Assembly (NCBI GenBank): GCA_029559915.1
Contig: JAKPZU010000419.1
Location: forward strand, 1 to 50,863
Length of the DNA stretch: 50,863 bases
From: Bacillota bacterium
Lineage (GTDB): Bacteria; Bacillota_I; Bacilli_A; Izemoplasmatales; Hujiaoplasmataceae
Direction: 5' to 3'
A program made the translations under genes and the position numbers. The notes under the pieces were generated by a model. It saw only the letters and a list, made by a program, of their open reading frames with translations, did no database searches and was not told the DNA's origin. Of this stretch, positions 1 through 8,995 are shown piece after piece (within the stretch, counting starts at the first letter, position 1; each line of letters opens with the position of its first letter).

Positions 1-257
1 AGAAAATCGAAACTTTAGTAATCAACGAAGCTTATACTTCAAAAGCATCATATATTGATTAAGATGAATTAATCTTACAAGACAGTTTTAGTGGTAAAAG
101 AAGCAAACGAGGCTTATATCAAAGCAAAGACAAAATCTTGATCAATACGGATTTAAACGCCGCATTAAACATTATTAGAAAAGGTAACCCCGAAGCCAAA
201 CGGATAGGGACTAGAGGTTGGAACACGCCTAAGCGCACTTACCCGTTTAGTGAGTGA
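1..257 (+). pseudogene. tnpB: 3' remnant of an IS200/IS605-family tnpB (OrfB) transposase, interrupted by an in-frame stop
   Basis: Frame 3 (codons from base 3) reads the C-terminal RuvC part of TnpB: NEAYTSKASYID, then a TAA at 60-62, then in the same frame SGKRSKRGLYQSKD and INTDLNAALNIIRK, ending at TGA 255-257. YTSKAS and the Asp of the INxDxNxA motif (third RuvC carboxylate) are family hallmarks. This subgroup lacks the usual four-Cys zinc ribbon, and no Cys is visible here. The TAA sits where relatives often carry a polar residue, so one substitution explains it. The gene starts outside the window. In this family an omega guide RNA commonly overlaps the 3' end of tnpB and the element's right end; I cannot delimit one here. 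Confidence 0.8.
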
Positions 258-270
258 TCGTTTTAAAAGT

Positions 271-300
271 ATAATTCGTTAGAATTATTTTTGTTCTTTA
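271..300 (+). terminator. AT-rich hairpin with T-tract downstream of tnpB remnant, overlapping the end of orr
   Basis: ATAATTC-gtta-GAATTAT (271-288) is a perfect 7-bp stem followed on the plus strand by TTTTTGTTCTTT. It can act as a weak intrinsic terminator of plus-strand transcription from the IS remnant. The last codons of orr (minus strand) lie inside it. On the minus strand the hairpin is followed only by ACTTTTAAAAC, so it is a poor terminator for the ornithine operon. Confidence 0.4.
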
Positions 301-1352
301 TAGTTTCTTTTAATATAAGGTGAATTCATCAAATGCAAAAGTCCAGGGTAATTTACTTCGAATTCCACAATATCACCGAGCTTATAATCGGTATTGGTGA
401 CATCCATAATCAAATGATCGCTACTGCCGCCAATTATTGATATTCTATTGTCGATTGGGAAAATGTTGTTAAGTTGAACATCTTGTTTGCCAATTGCTAG
501 TATTGCCCTTTTCATTAAACCCTTATCTTCAATTTCAACTTTTTCACCAAAGGAATTGATTGACATTTCTCCATCAGGGAAAGATGGCTTTGTTTTACAT
601 TCTATAATTTCTGCTTCAAGTGTGAATATTGTATGGTTCAAACCAGGAATCAAAGTTGAATAAGCCGTTTCTTTTCCGAAAAAAATTGCTTCGCCAATCC
701 TGAGAGAATTGATTTCAGAAGGTATTTCGTCCTTATCAAATAAGAAAACTGAAGAAGAATTCCCGCCAGATATTATTTCTAGATTCATATCGAATGTCTT
801 TTCAATGTTTTTCTTTATTTCTACTAATCTTTGAAGTATTTTTTTGTTTGGGACAACGCCACCGTAGCAGGTCAGGTTAGTGCCGATACCTTTAAAAATA
901 ATGTTTTTTAACTTGATGATGTCTTTGATGTCTTCAAGATATTTGTCTTTGTAAAAAATGCCTTCTCTCAGGTCGCCCAGGTCAAACATGAAAATAATTT
1001 CATGTTTTTTATTTTGACGTTTAGCCTCCATATCTAGAGCTAAAACAGTTTTTATTTCGCTGTTTAAGGAAATATCAGAAAATGTTATAACGTCTTTAAT
1101 TTGTGATAAGGCCGGCAGCCTCAGAAGCAGTTTTTTAACCGGTAAACTGCTATAAAGTTTTAAATTTTCTAGTCTGGAATCACTTAATATATCGAATCCT
1201 GCGTCGATGAATACATTAGCTACCTTAATATCACCAGCGACAACTTTTACAACCGGCATGATAAAATCGATGCCGTTATTTTTAGCTAAATCTTTCATCA
1301 AAATGCAGTTTTCTTTCAATCTTTTAAGATTGATATTTATTCTGGGATACAT
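285..1352 (-). CDS. orr: Ornithine racemase (PLP-dependent, alanine racemase N-terminal fold)
   Basis: Probably interconverts L- and D-ornithine, supplying the D-isomer used by ornithine 4,5-aminomutase. The 355-aa protein begins like a fold-type III racemase: MYPRININL, then MPVVKVVAGD, in which K36 is the expected PLP lysine. FDLGDLREGI matches the ornithine racemase/YhfX-like branch rather than biosynthetic alanine racemase, and the gene is the last of an otherwise complete ornithine oxidation operon. ATG 1352 abuts the stop of the preceding reactivase gene with no gap, so the two are probably translationally coupled. Alternative: a broad-specificity amino-acid racemase. The operon context makes ornithine the best substrate call. 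Confidence 0.86.
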   Translation of the reverse strand: MYPRININLKRLKENCILMKDLAKNNGIDFIMPVVKVVAGDIKVANVFIDAGFDILSDSRLENLKLYSSLPVKKLLLRLPALSQIKDVITFSDISLNSEIKTVLALDMEAKRQNKKHEIIFMFDLGDLREGIFYKDKYLEDIKDIIKLKNIIFKGIGTNLTCYGGVVPNKKILQRLVEIKKNIEKTFDMNLEIISGGNSSSVFLFDKDEIPSEINSLRIGEAIFFGKETAYSTLIPGLNHTIFTLEAEIIECKTKPSFPDGEMSINSFGEKVEIEDKGLMKRAILAIGKQDVQLNNIFPIDNRISIIGGSSDHLIMDVTNTDYKLGDIVEFEVNYPGLLHLMNSPYIKRNYKEQK

Positions 1353-2723
1353 TTATTCAATCCTCAAACTTTTTTTCAATAGTTTTAAAGCAGCTATTGG
1401 ATATTTCTTCGATAACACGCCTAAAGAAGCCATAACATAATCGTTATCAATTAGAATGGTTGTCTTGGGTGAAGGTGACAAGACGAGGTCGCTTTGTTTA
1501 TTCAAAACATTTTTTATAATTTCCAGACGATTAGGTAGTTTTGTCAAAGCTCCACCAGTAGCCACAAGGTATTTTATGTCAGTTAGATCTTTTCCCTCTG
1601 CATAAGCGACTTTACCGCTGCTGTTGTACATGTAAACTAATTTTCCTGCATGTCTTTTTAAAGAAATGTCAAACGCAATTTCAGTCAATTTTTCTGTCAA
1701 AGGTATTTGTTTATCATCTGGAATCGGTTTGTAATCTTCTAACAGGTCATTGAGTTTTTCATAAGAAATACTCAAACTTTTCAATAAAGATTCTTGTCCG
1801 ACCATCTCGATAATAGCATCTTTGTTGACATATACACCCAAATTACCTTCTACTGTTCTTTTGGAAAAGGGTTCAGGTGCAATCAATATTTTATTTATTT
1901 CTTCTTTACCCTGAGTTACTGAATGGATGTCAGTAGTCGCTCCACCAACATCGACGGTTATTAAATCGCCAATGGCGCTTTGCAATAGTTTTGCTGCTTC
2001 CATTACAGCGCCGGGAGTTGGAATGATTGTCTCATTTACTATTTCTTTAACATGTTCCATTCCCGGCGCTTGGATAATGTGTTTTTCAAAAACATTCTGG
2101 ATTATCTTTCTAGTATTATCTACCTCTAAACAATCAATTTTAGGATAGACATTGTTGCTGATATAAAGGTATTGTTCTTGATGATTTTCTTCGAAAAACT
2201 TTCGAATCCACGCATGATTTTGAATGTTTCCGGCGTAGATAACAGGAATATTCAGTTTTAATCCAGAGATTATTTTCGCATTTTCAAGCGCAGTTTTTCT
2301 TTCTCCAAAGTCAACTCCGCCGGAAATCATAATAATATTCAGTTTTTCTTTTTTAATGTTTTCTATTTGATATTCATCAAGAATTCCAGAAGTAATTATT
2401 TTTAAATTTGCTCCTGCGCCTAAGGCAGCTTCCTTTGCGGCTTTTACAGTCATGTCATAGACTAGTCCGTGAACACTCATTTTTAAACCGCCAGCAGCAC
2501 TAGAACTCGCAAAAACATCTTTGGCAAGCAATTCCGTAACATTCAAATTTTGCATTAAGTTGATTTTTGCTTGGTTCAAACCAATATTTACATCGCCCTG
2601 AGCGACTGTCGTCGCTGCGAATCCGCTGCCTAAAAAAACTGGATTGTCCGTATTTAATCCATCAAAGGCATTCATGATTGTGGTGGTTGAACCAATTTCA
2701 GCTACTAATGCATCAATTTTCAT
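1353..2723 (-). CDS. GlmL/MutL-like reactivating factor for the B12-dependent ornithine aminomutase
   Basis: A 456-aa ASKHA-fold protein of the GlmL family, named after the glutamate mutase accessory protein. Two phosphate-binding loops are visible: VAEIGSTTTIMNAFDG at the N-terminus and TVDVGGATTDIHSV near the middle. By analogy with GlmL and diol dehydratase reactivases it should use ATP to eject damaged cobalamin from OraSE; that role is inferred. Relatives were often annotated 'MutL' from the old glutamate mutase name; there is no relation to mismatch-repair MutL. The start overlaps the 3' end of oraE by 11 bp, consistent with coupled translation and a dedicated partner role. Confidence 0.82.
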   Translation of the reverse strand: MKIDALVAEIGSTTTIMNAFDGLNTDNPVFLGSGFAATTVAQGDVNIGLNQAKINLMQNLNVTELLAKDVFASSSAAGGLKMSVHGLVYDMTVKAAKEAALGAGANLKIITSGILDEYQIENIKKEKLNIIMISGGVDFGERKTALENAKIISGLKLNIPVIYAGNIQNHAWIRKFFEENHQEQYLYISNNVYPKIDCLEVDNTRKIIQNVFEKHIIQAPGMEHVKEIVNETIIPTPGAVMEAAKLLQSAIGDLITVDVGGATTDIHSVTQGKEEINKILIAPEPFSKRTVEGNLGVYVNKDAIIEMVGQESLLKSLSISYEKLNDLLEDYKPIPDDKQIPLTEKLTEIAFDISLKRHAGKLVYMYNSSGKVAYAEGKDLTDIKYLVATGGALTKLPNRLEIIKNVLNKQSDLVLSPSPKTTILIDNDYVMASLGVLSKKYPIAALKLLKKSLRIE

Positions 2724-4914
2724 TCATCTCAACCTTTTTCTTAACTAAGAATGAGGCAACGTGATGACCTTTCGTGCCTCTTGAAAATCCAGCGTCCATT
2801 CCATTTTTTACTGCTAATTCTGGTGTTACTTGAGTTCCTCCGGCAATAATGATTATTTTATCTCGCACGCCTTTTTCCACAGCATACTCATGTGTCTTCT
2901 TCATATTTTTGTAATGAACATCATCATGAGAAATGATAGTAGATATCAAGATTGCATCGGCGTTAGCTTCGATAGCTGCATCAACTAATTTTGTGATTGG
3001 CACTGAAGTTCCAAGATAGATACAGTTGATACCATATTTCTCGATACCTCCATGTTTAATGTCTATAATCTCTCTTAAGCCTACAGAATGTTCATCTTCA
3101 CCTACTGTACCGGCAATGATGGTCATCGGATTGTTACTGATGTATTCTCTGATTTCTGTATCACTCAATAAATCAGGTTCTTTGGCTAAAACAAGAGTGT
3201 TAAGGTCAATTTCAACATCAAGTCTGCCTTTGATTTGTATCCTAGTTGCTTCAGCGTTTTGTAAGACTTCACGATGGATTATTTCAGCATCTAGAAGATT
3301 CATTTTTTTTGCTATTACCAAAGCAGCTGCTTCAGCATATCTAATTGAGGTTGGAAGAGTCACATCAACTACTAATATTCCGTCTCCCGCCCATTCAACC
3401 TCAGGTTTTATAAGATTAGAATTCAAGTATTTCTTAGTAGTCTCTAGTCTTACATTAACATTATCTTCTTCGTCAAGTTCGTCTATATATTGTATTTTAT
3501 TTCTGTCTTCAAAAGTAGAACCACCTATTAATTTTGCTGGTGATTCATCAGCGCTTAATCCGTATTGAAAGACATTGTTATATCCGAAATGAGCAGTAAC
3601 AGGAGCGAAATAATCTTCATCTCTTTCGAATACTGTATTGGCACCTATTCCACCATTGATTTTTCTTGAAATTCCATCATAATTTCTTTCGGGATAAATT
3701 CCTGAGTCAATAAAGAAACCGTCTTCGACAGCTTGGAAATATCCGCCCGAAGCAAGCAGTTCCTCAAAAAATAAAATTGCTCGTTCTTTCAATTCTCTGA
3801 CTTTATTTGGCAGGTATCCATCTTTTTTGAGATCAACCATTTCCAAAAGTCCGTCCATCCCGATTAAAGCTTGTTTTGCTGTATCACAAGCCTCAACATT
3901 GTACATGTGCCATGGCACATTTCTGCCTTCATCTGGTGTGATGGTCGATTGGATATCGGCGGAAGTCAATTTGGAGATCATCATATTAAGAACATGAGTA
4001 ACTGTAGCTTCTCTGGTTGATGATTCCATGTATTTCGTATTCATTTGTGCTCGCATCTTATATTTATCAAAAAAGTCTCTCAAAGCTTTTGCATAAGGGA
4101 GATTGATTTTTAAATCCGGTGCAGGAGCGGCAGTAGGTGGAACTGTAGATAAAGCAATATTTCCTGGTTTCATGCCAATCTTTTCCGAAAAAAGACTGTT
4201 TATTGCATGTTGAACCATAAGTTCAGGCATGACTTTCCACGCTACCATGGCGGTTGCATTGGCATTGTGAGCACCATCGATTTGCAAAATATCCGCCCAA
4301 GCCATGATTTTCTTGCTTTCTGCGGCATCGACAAAAGACCTAACCATGTTTATGTTTCGATACAAAACATTGTATTGTGGATCCTGATGCGCACCATTAA
4401 CGCCTTCCTCTGCGAACATTACAGCGATATCCGGACCAGCAACACCACTAACATATGAATGAAAGTTAATCGGCCTTCCGACTTCGTCCTCAATAATGTC
4501 TAGAGCCTTTCTTTGAGCTCTTACTTGTTTTCTGGTAATTGGAACACCACCAACACCTTGTGGGCTTCCTTCAATCAACCCATCGTAATGTGATTGACCG
4601 GCAGTTCTAATAACCATAAGGTGATCAGCTCCGTGCCAAGCAGCCATTCTCATTCTTCTAATATCATCTTCAAACCTACCGCTAGCAATTTCTGAAGTTA
4701 TCACTTGAATTGGTTGAGGATCAATATTGTCAAAATATTTTGCAGCTGGCAGGGGTATGCTGTTTTTCAAAGGTTTGGAAGCGTCAGAATAAGTGTTACC
4801 CGCCATTTCCAAGTTTGCTACTGGTTCACGCCATGCCCAACCGCGACGCCTTGGTTCATATTTATCCAAATCTTTTAATATTTCTAAGATATTCAGTTTA
4901 TCATTTTTATTCAT
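2713..4914 (-). CDS. oraE: D-ornithine 4,5-aminomutase, large subunit (adenosylcobalamin and PLP)
   Basis: Catalyses the radical 1,2-amino shift of D-ornithine to 2,4-diaminopentanoate, in complex with OraS. The 733-aa length fits OraE (about 85 kDa). The C-terminal Rossmann-like B12 domain carries the base-off/His-on motif DEHSVG (D607, H609, G612). K620, 11 residues after the axial His, falls in IIDIKHGG and corresponds to the PLP lysine known in the Clostridium sticklandii enzyme. GGTQV and SRGTKGHH follow near the C-terminus, as in other B12-binding domains. The start overlaps the oraS stop by 8 bp. Nothing suggests truncation. Confidence 0.96.
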   Translation of the reverse strand: MNKNDKLNILEILKDLDKYEPRRRGWAWREPVANLEMAGNTYSDASKPLKNSIPLPAAKYFDNIDPQPIQVITSEIASGRFEDDIRRMRMAAWHGADHLMVIRTAGQSHYDGLIEGSPQGVGGVPITRKQVRAQRKALDIIEDEVGRPINFHSYVSGVAGPDIAVMFAEEGVNGAHQDPQYNVLYRNINMVRSFVDAAESKKIMAWADILQIDGAHNANATAMVAWKVMPELMVQHAINSLFSEKIGMKPGNIALSTVPPTAAPAPDLKINLPYAKALRDFFDKYKMRAQMNTKYMESSTREATVTHVLNMMISKLTSADIQSTITPDEGRNVPWHMYNVEACDTAKQALIGMDGLLEMVDLKKDGYLPNKVRELKERAILFFEELLASGGYFQAVEDGFFIDSGIYPERNYDGISRKINGGIGANTVFERDEDYFAPVTAHFGYNNVFQYGLSADESPAKLIGGSTFEDRNKIQYIDELDEEDNVNVRLETTKKYLNSNLIKPEVEWAGDGILVVDVTLPTSIRYAEAAALVIAKKMNLLDAEIIHREVLQNAEATRIQIKGRLDVEIDLNTLVLAKEPDLLSDTEIREYISNNPMTIIAGTVGEDEHSVGLREIIDIKHGGIEKYGINCIYLGTSVPITKLVDAAIEANADAILISTIISHDDVHYKNMKKTHEYAVEKGVRDKIIIIAGGTQVTPELAVKNGMDAGFSRGTKGHHVASFLVKKKVEMNEN

Positions 4915-5287
4915 GATTTTTCACCCCAAAGCTTTTTTTAACTTTATCCCAACCATGATTGCTTATCAATTTTAAACCAGCTTCCCTAATATCAATTTTT
5001 TCGATTTGGGATAAACGATAAACCACGTGTCCAGCGCCCTTGCCAATCAATCCATTGTTTATAACTTTTTCAACTATGTCTTTTGCTTCCAAGGAGGAAA
5101 AACCCATACGAAGCAAAACACTTCTCTCAATGGCAGGAGTAGTGTTTTTATATGCTAAATCGATTAACGGAGTGACAGTTTGATCTGCAAGCTCCCAAAA
5201 TCTGTTTTTTAGTTCTTCATCGCTCAATTGTTCTAAATGCTTTCTTCTTATCTCGAAATCATCTTCGCGAAATTTGCGGTTGCTCAA
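4907..5287 (-). CDS. oraS: D-ornithine 4,5-aminomutase, small subunit
   Basis: A 126-aa helical protein (MSNRKFREDDFEIRRKHL at the start) matching the small OraS subunit, which packs against the TIM barrel of OraE and is needed for activity. It lies immediately upstream of oraE, overlapping it by 8 bp, the usual oraS-oraE order. ATG 5287 is one base from the ortB stop. Its C-terminal part (NHGWDKVKKSFGV) is typical of the family. Identification rests on length, sequence feel and strict gene order. Confidence 0.93.
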   Translation of the reverse strand: MSNRKFREDDFEIRRKHLEQLSDEELKNRFWELADQTVTPLIDLAYKNTTPAIERSVLLRMGFSSLEAKDIVEKVINNGLIGKGAGHVVYRLSQIEKIDIREAGLKLISNHGWDKVKKSFGVKNHE

Positions 5288-5288
5288 T

Positions 5289-6701
5289 TTAATCTTCCAC
5301 CTTTACATTATATTTTTTGAGTTCTGTCATAACAAAATCTCGGGAGGTATTAGTTTCAACTACAAGAAAATCAATATCGGTTTGGCATATTATATTTGAT
5401 TTTAAAATTTGATTATGCAGATATTTTTTCCTGATAGAATCAAGATCCAAATCAATAGCTTTAATCATATTTATTGCTTTAGGTAAAACAATTGATTCAC
5501 CGGGTATTTCATCTTGCGGATCGCCAAAATAAATACATATTCCGTTTTCCCTAGCAAATGAGAGTTGTGCCTGATGATGCTTTCCCGCTGAGGTGTATTC
5601 TGTTTCTTGGACGATAATAATCTGATCTTGCTTTAATTCTTGTGACAATGAGAAAGCAGCTGCCAAAGAAGTGTTTCCGGCAGGTCCACGTTCAATTCCT
5701 TCAAGTATTGCCAAAGCTTCCGTCATGAAGAAAACCTCTCCTTGATTGACGGTAACATAGCGATCTATGTAGCGCAAAGGTCTTGCGGAAGAACGAGGGA
5801 CATCACTTCTATCTGGGTTAATGATGAAAGGAAGACCGAAACCAGTGTGTCCAGTAGTAAAAGATTTTTTATTGAAATCTAAATCATCGGCCATATGCAA
5901 TCCCTTGAGATTGACGCTGGAACCAACGATTGTAATTACTTTATCAGTTGTCTTTTTAATTCCTCTGGCAGTACCGGTAAGATTTCCGCCGCCAGCATTT
6001 GTACACACGACCATATCAGGTTCTTTGCCAGTTAATTTTAGGCAATCGTCAATTAGCTCTTTACCTAAAGTTTCTATACCCATTATGCCATAAGGAGTGT
6101 ATAAAGAAGCGTTAAAATAACCTGTTTCCTCAAGCAACAGTAAAAACTTGTAGAATAATTCAGGTCCAACACTCAGTTGTATTACTTCTGCGCCGTAAGC
6201 TTCGCATGCTCTTGCTTTTTCTATTATTTCCGGTTGGCCAATACCGTGCGAATCGTAACATTCCTGAACAATTATGCACTTTAAGCCATATTTAGCCGCT
6301 TGAGAAGCGACAGCAGCGCCATAGTTACCGCTGGTTGCGGCTATAACACCTTTGAAACCAAGTTTTTTTGCTTGATAACATGATATGCTAGCTCGCCTAG
6401 CCTTAAAACTTCCGGAATCATTGAGGGCTTCATCCTTTATGAAAATTCTCGCTCCATAACCTGGTTTAGCAACTTTTCTTGCTAATGCAGTAATATTTTT
6501 GCACTCTTTGAGGGGAGTGTTGCCTACACCGTTATTCTGCTGAATTTCTTTTATGATTTCTAGACTTAAATTTCCTTCTTTCAATAATGCTTCATAATCG
6601 AAGCCAATGTGTCCGGTTTCAAATTTATCAAAATCAATGCCAACTGACTTGCGCATAATTTCATTTTTTCTTGCCATTACACTTTCATAGGAGTTATTCA
6701 T
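5289..6701 (-). CDS. ortB: 2-amino-4-oxopentanoate thiolase, beta subunit (PLP-dependent)
   Basis: With OrtA, cleaves 2-amino-4-oxopentanoate with CoA to give alanine and acetyl-CoA. It has the fold-type II PLP architecture shared with threonine synthase: DSGSFKARRAS contains the expected PLP lysine (K100 from the chosen start) and NAGGGNLTGTA is the phosphate-binding glycine loop. The frame stays open to 6776, but that would overlap most of the end of ortA. ATG 6701 follows the ortA TGA (6703-6705) by one base, and GGGAG lies 11 nt upstream, so I chose it (470 aa). ATG 6710 is a possible alternative. Confidence 0.93.
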   Translation of the reverse strand: MNNSYESVMARKNEIMRKSVGIDFDKFETGHIGFDYEALLKEGNLSLEIIKEIQQNNGVGNTPLKECKNITALARKVAKPGYGARIFIKDEALNDSGSFKARRASISCYQAKKLGFKGVIAATSGNYGAAVASQAAKYGLKCIIVQECYDSHGIGQPEIIEKARACEAYGAEVIQLSVGPELFYKFLLLLEETGYFNASLYTPYGIMGIETLGKELIDDCLKLTGKEPDMVVCTNAGGGNLTGTARGIKKTTDKVITIVGSSVNLKGLHMADDLDFNKKSFTTGHTGFGLPFIINPDRSDVPRSSARPLRYIDRYVTVNQGEVFFMTEALAILEGIERGPAGNTSLAAAFSLSQELKQDQIIIVQETEYTSAGKHHQAQLSFARENGICIYFGDPQDEIPGESIVLPKAINMIKAIDLDLDSIRKKYLHNQILKSNIICQTDIDFLVVETNTSRDFVMTELKKYNVKVED

Positions 6702-6702
6702 A

Positions 6703-7011
6703 TCAATCATCACTCCCATATAAAGTTTTTTTAAGCATGATGTCAACTTCGTGAATTTCCGGAATATACTTACCATAAGTATGAAGGAAACTTGGATTAT
6801 CGCATATCAATTCTCCATTTTCGATTCTTCCGGTCACTGTTTTAATATTGACATTACTTCCAATTTCTGCATCTTCCAACAGAGTGCCTTTGATCCACAT
6901 TAAAAGCGGAACATTTCTGGTGGCTTCTGGTAGAGTTTTAGCTCTTTGTTCCGGTTTTAAAACGATTTTTCTAATTTGGACCCAAGTATCCTTTTTTATC
7001 AAGATAATCAA
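6703..7011 (-). CDS. ortA: 2-amino-4-oxopentanoate thiolase, alpha subunit
   Basis: A 102-aa protein with the OrtA pattern: KKDTWVQIRKIVLKPEQRA near the start, then VPLLMWIKGTL, DAEIGSNV and IKTVTGR, ending in the aromatic segment HTYGKYIPE. It is the small partner of OrtB; both are needed for thiolysis in Clostridium sticklandii. ATG 7011 overlaps the ord stop by 4 bp (ATGA), and its own stop is one base before ortB. It has no recognisable catalytic residues alone, as is normal for this subunit. Confidence 0.92.
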   Translation of the reverse strand: MIILIKKDTWVQIRKIVLKPEQRAKTLPEATRNVPLLMWIKGTLLEDAEIGSNVNIKTVTGRIENGELICDNPSFLHTYGKYIPEIHEVDIMLKKTLYGSDD

Positions 7012-8063
7012 TCCTCCTTTATTAGATTTCTGACGTCTCCCATTATAGCTCGTGGTACTGGCAAATCAATCATAGTGACCAGGCCAGCCTTAGAATTAAT
7101 TACATGTGGAATCATATTTACACAAATTGCAATAGTACCAATTCCACCCTCTACTTCCGGGACATTTCCTAAATTAATTTCTGGTTTTCCAGAAATTTTT
7201 ATGTAATCTCCAGTGCTAACTCCAGCCATTTCAGGCTCAATTTGTTGTGGATGATATAGTTTGATTTTGATATTATCTTCCAACATAACTGTAGCACTCA
7301 TCTCTACGCCACAAACATCACCTGCTTTAGCATAGCCATATTTGCTTTTACGGTCGATGTCGGTGATTATTGGTTTCATTGCCTGAGAGAATGATTCTAC
7401 CTTTAAGCCCATTGCATCAGCTATCATATATGCAGATTCTTTAAATCCGACATGTCCGGCAATTTCGTTTTTTTCCAGCTTTTCATTGAATTCTTTTAAA
7501 CTTAAACCAACTCCTTGTTCTTCCATTACTGTCTTTCCAAATGGGGACAGGGAGTTGATTCTCGAAATTTCAAATTCCTTTACATTTTCAGTTACACCAC
7601 TGATGCAAATGGCCAATAAATCCATCATCATACCCGGATTTACGCCTGTACCCAAAACCGTAACGTTGTGTACTTTTGCCAATCGATGGATTTCATTGGC
7701 AAGTTTCGGTTGATTGGCTTTAGGATATGACATTTCTTCAGCTGTGGAAATAACGTTCACACCATATTCAACAATTTTCTTGATTTTAGGGAAAGCAGAA
7801 GCGGTAAATGAGTCCGTTGCCAAAAGAACAATATCTGGCTTATTACTTCGTAAAATTACATCAATATTATCGTTTATCAGCACATCATGATCATAAGGGT
7901 TGTCAATGTTCAATATCTGGAAGATACTTTTTCCGACTATACCATGATAAACGTCACAAACTCCAACAATTTCAAATCCTTTTTTTTCAAGAATCATTTT
8001 GGCCATTCCTGAACCCATTGCGCCGAATCCCCAAATGACTACTTTTACATTACTAGTTCTCAT
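7008..8063 (-). CDS. ord: 2,4-diaminopentanoate dehydrogenase, NAD(P)-dependent
   Basis: Oxidatively deaminates 2,4-diaminopentanoate to 2-amino-4-oxopentanoate, releasing ammonia and NAD(P)H; this is the reductant-yielding step of the pathway. The 351-aa protein opens with a Rossmann fold, VVIWGFGAMGSGMAKMI (GxGxxG type), as in the dihydrodipicolinate reductase-like family that includes Ord. GTGVNPGMMMD follows in the middle. It overlaps arcC by one base (TGATG) and ortA by four, so it sits at the join between the arginine-type and ornithine-type halves of the operon. Coenzyme preference cannot be read from the sequence with confidence. Confidence 0.93.
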   Translation of the reverse strand: MRTSNVKVVIWGFGAMGSGMAKMILEKKGFEIVGVCDVYHGIVGKSIFQILNIDNPYDHDVLINDNIDVILRSNKPDIVLLATDSFTASAFPKIKKIVEYGVNVISTAEEMSYPKANQPKLANEIHRLAKVHNVTVLGTGVNPGMMMDLLAICISGVTENVKEFEISRINSLSPFGKTVMEEQGVGLSLKEFNEKLEKNEIAGHVGFKESAYMIADAMGLKVESFSQAMKPIITDIDRKSKYGYAKAGDVCGVEMSATVMLEDNIKIKLYHPQQIEPEMAGVSTGDYIKISGKPEINLGNVPEVEGGIGTIAICVNMIPHVINSKAGLVTMIDLPVPRAIMGDVRNLIKED

Positions 8064-8995
8064 CAGTTAGTTATCCTCGTTCCCGTATACCCTAATAGAG
8101 CTTCTTTTGCTTCCTCTAAAGATGCAATTATGGCTATACGATGTTTCTTTCCGCTCACAAACATTTTAGCAGCTTCAATCTTTGGCAACATTGAACCTTT
8201 CAAAAAATGTCCCTGAGAAATCAGTTCATCGATTTCCTTGATGGTAATATTATCCAAATCTTTCTCTTCAGGAGTATTAAAATTAATTTTTACTTTATTT
8301 ACAGCCGTCAGAATGACCAGCATATCTACATCCAACAAATCTGCTAATTTTGCACTCGCAAAATCCTTGTCAATGACTGCAGGAACACCAATATATTCAT
8401 TTCCTTCTTTAATTACAGGAATTCCACCACCGCCGACAGTAATAACCAAATGTCCAGCCTTAACCATCGATTTTATGATTTCTAACTCCACAATGTTAAC
8501 CGGCTTAGGACTAGCAACTACTCTTCTGTAACCTCGAGAAGCGTCTTCAACCATGATATATCCTTTTTCTTTGGTAAATCTTTCAGCTGTTTCCAAATCA
8601 TAGAATTTACCTATGGGTTTTGTTGGATTTTGAAAAGCGGGATCGTCTTTGTCCACTTCCACTTGAGTAATAATAGTCGCAACATGCTGTTTTAAGCCTT
8701 TGTTTTTTAATTCTGTCAGAAGTGAGTTTTGCAAGTGATAACCAATATAGCCCTGTGACATGGCTCCACATTCCGGAAAAGGCATGTCTGGATTTTTGTT
8801 GGAAACATTGTAACTTGTTTCAAAGGCCAAATTAATCATTCCGACTTGTGGACCGTTACCGTGGGCCAATACAACTTCATTACCTTGTTCGACCAATTCA
8901 ACGATTGGTTTAACAGCGTGTTTTACTTTTTCAATTTGATCTTGAGAATTATGCCCCAGTGCATTTCCGCCTAAAGCAACAACAATTTTTCTCAT
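8063..8995 (-). CDS. arcC: Carbamate kinase
   Basis: Transfers phosphate from carbamoyl phosphate to ADP, yielding ATP, CO2 and ammonia. The 310-aa sequence has the carbamate kinase signatures: [10 protein letters not shown] at the N-terminus, [19 protein letters not shown] and [12 protein letters not shown]. It overlaps arcB by 4 bp upstream and ord by 1 bp downstream. Pairing with a catabolic carbamoyltransferase indicates an energy-yielding role rather than carbamoyl phosphate synthesis. No arcA (arginine deiminase) or arcD exchanger is present in the window. Confidence 0.96.
   Translation of the reverse strand: MRKIVVALGGNALGHNSQDQIEKVKHAVKPIVELVEQGNEVVLAHGNGPQVGMINLAFETSYNVSNKNPDMPFPECGAMSQGYIGYHLQNSLLTELKNKGLKQHVATIITQVEVDKDDPAFQNPTKPIGKFYDLETAERFTKEKGYIMVEDASRGYRRVVASPKPVNIVELEIIKSMVKAGHLVITVGGGGIPVIKEGNEYIGVPAVIDKDFASAKLADLLDVDMLVILTAVNKVKINFNTPEEKDLDNITIKEIDELISQGHFLKGSMLPKIEAAKMFVSGKKHRIAIIASLEEAKEALLGYTGTRITN

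Noticed and set aside
1353-2723. Annotation as DNA mismatch repair MutL
   Set aside because: The sequence is an ASKHA-type GlmL protein inside an ornithine aminomutase operon; it has no GHKL ATPase motifs. The MutL label comes from an old name of the glutamate mutase accessory gene.
3026-3568. Long open frame antisense to oraE
   Set aside because: It lies wholly opposite a well-supported gene, lacks a ribosome binding site and has low-complexity Ser/Leu composition typical of shadow frames.
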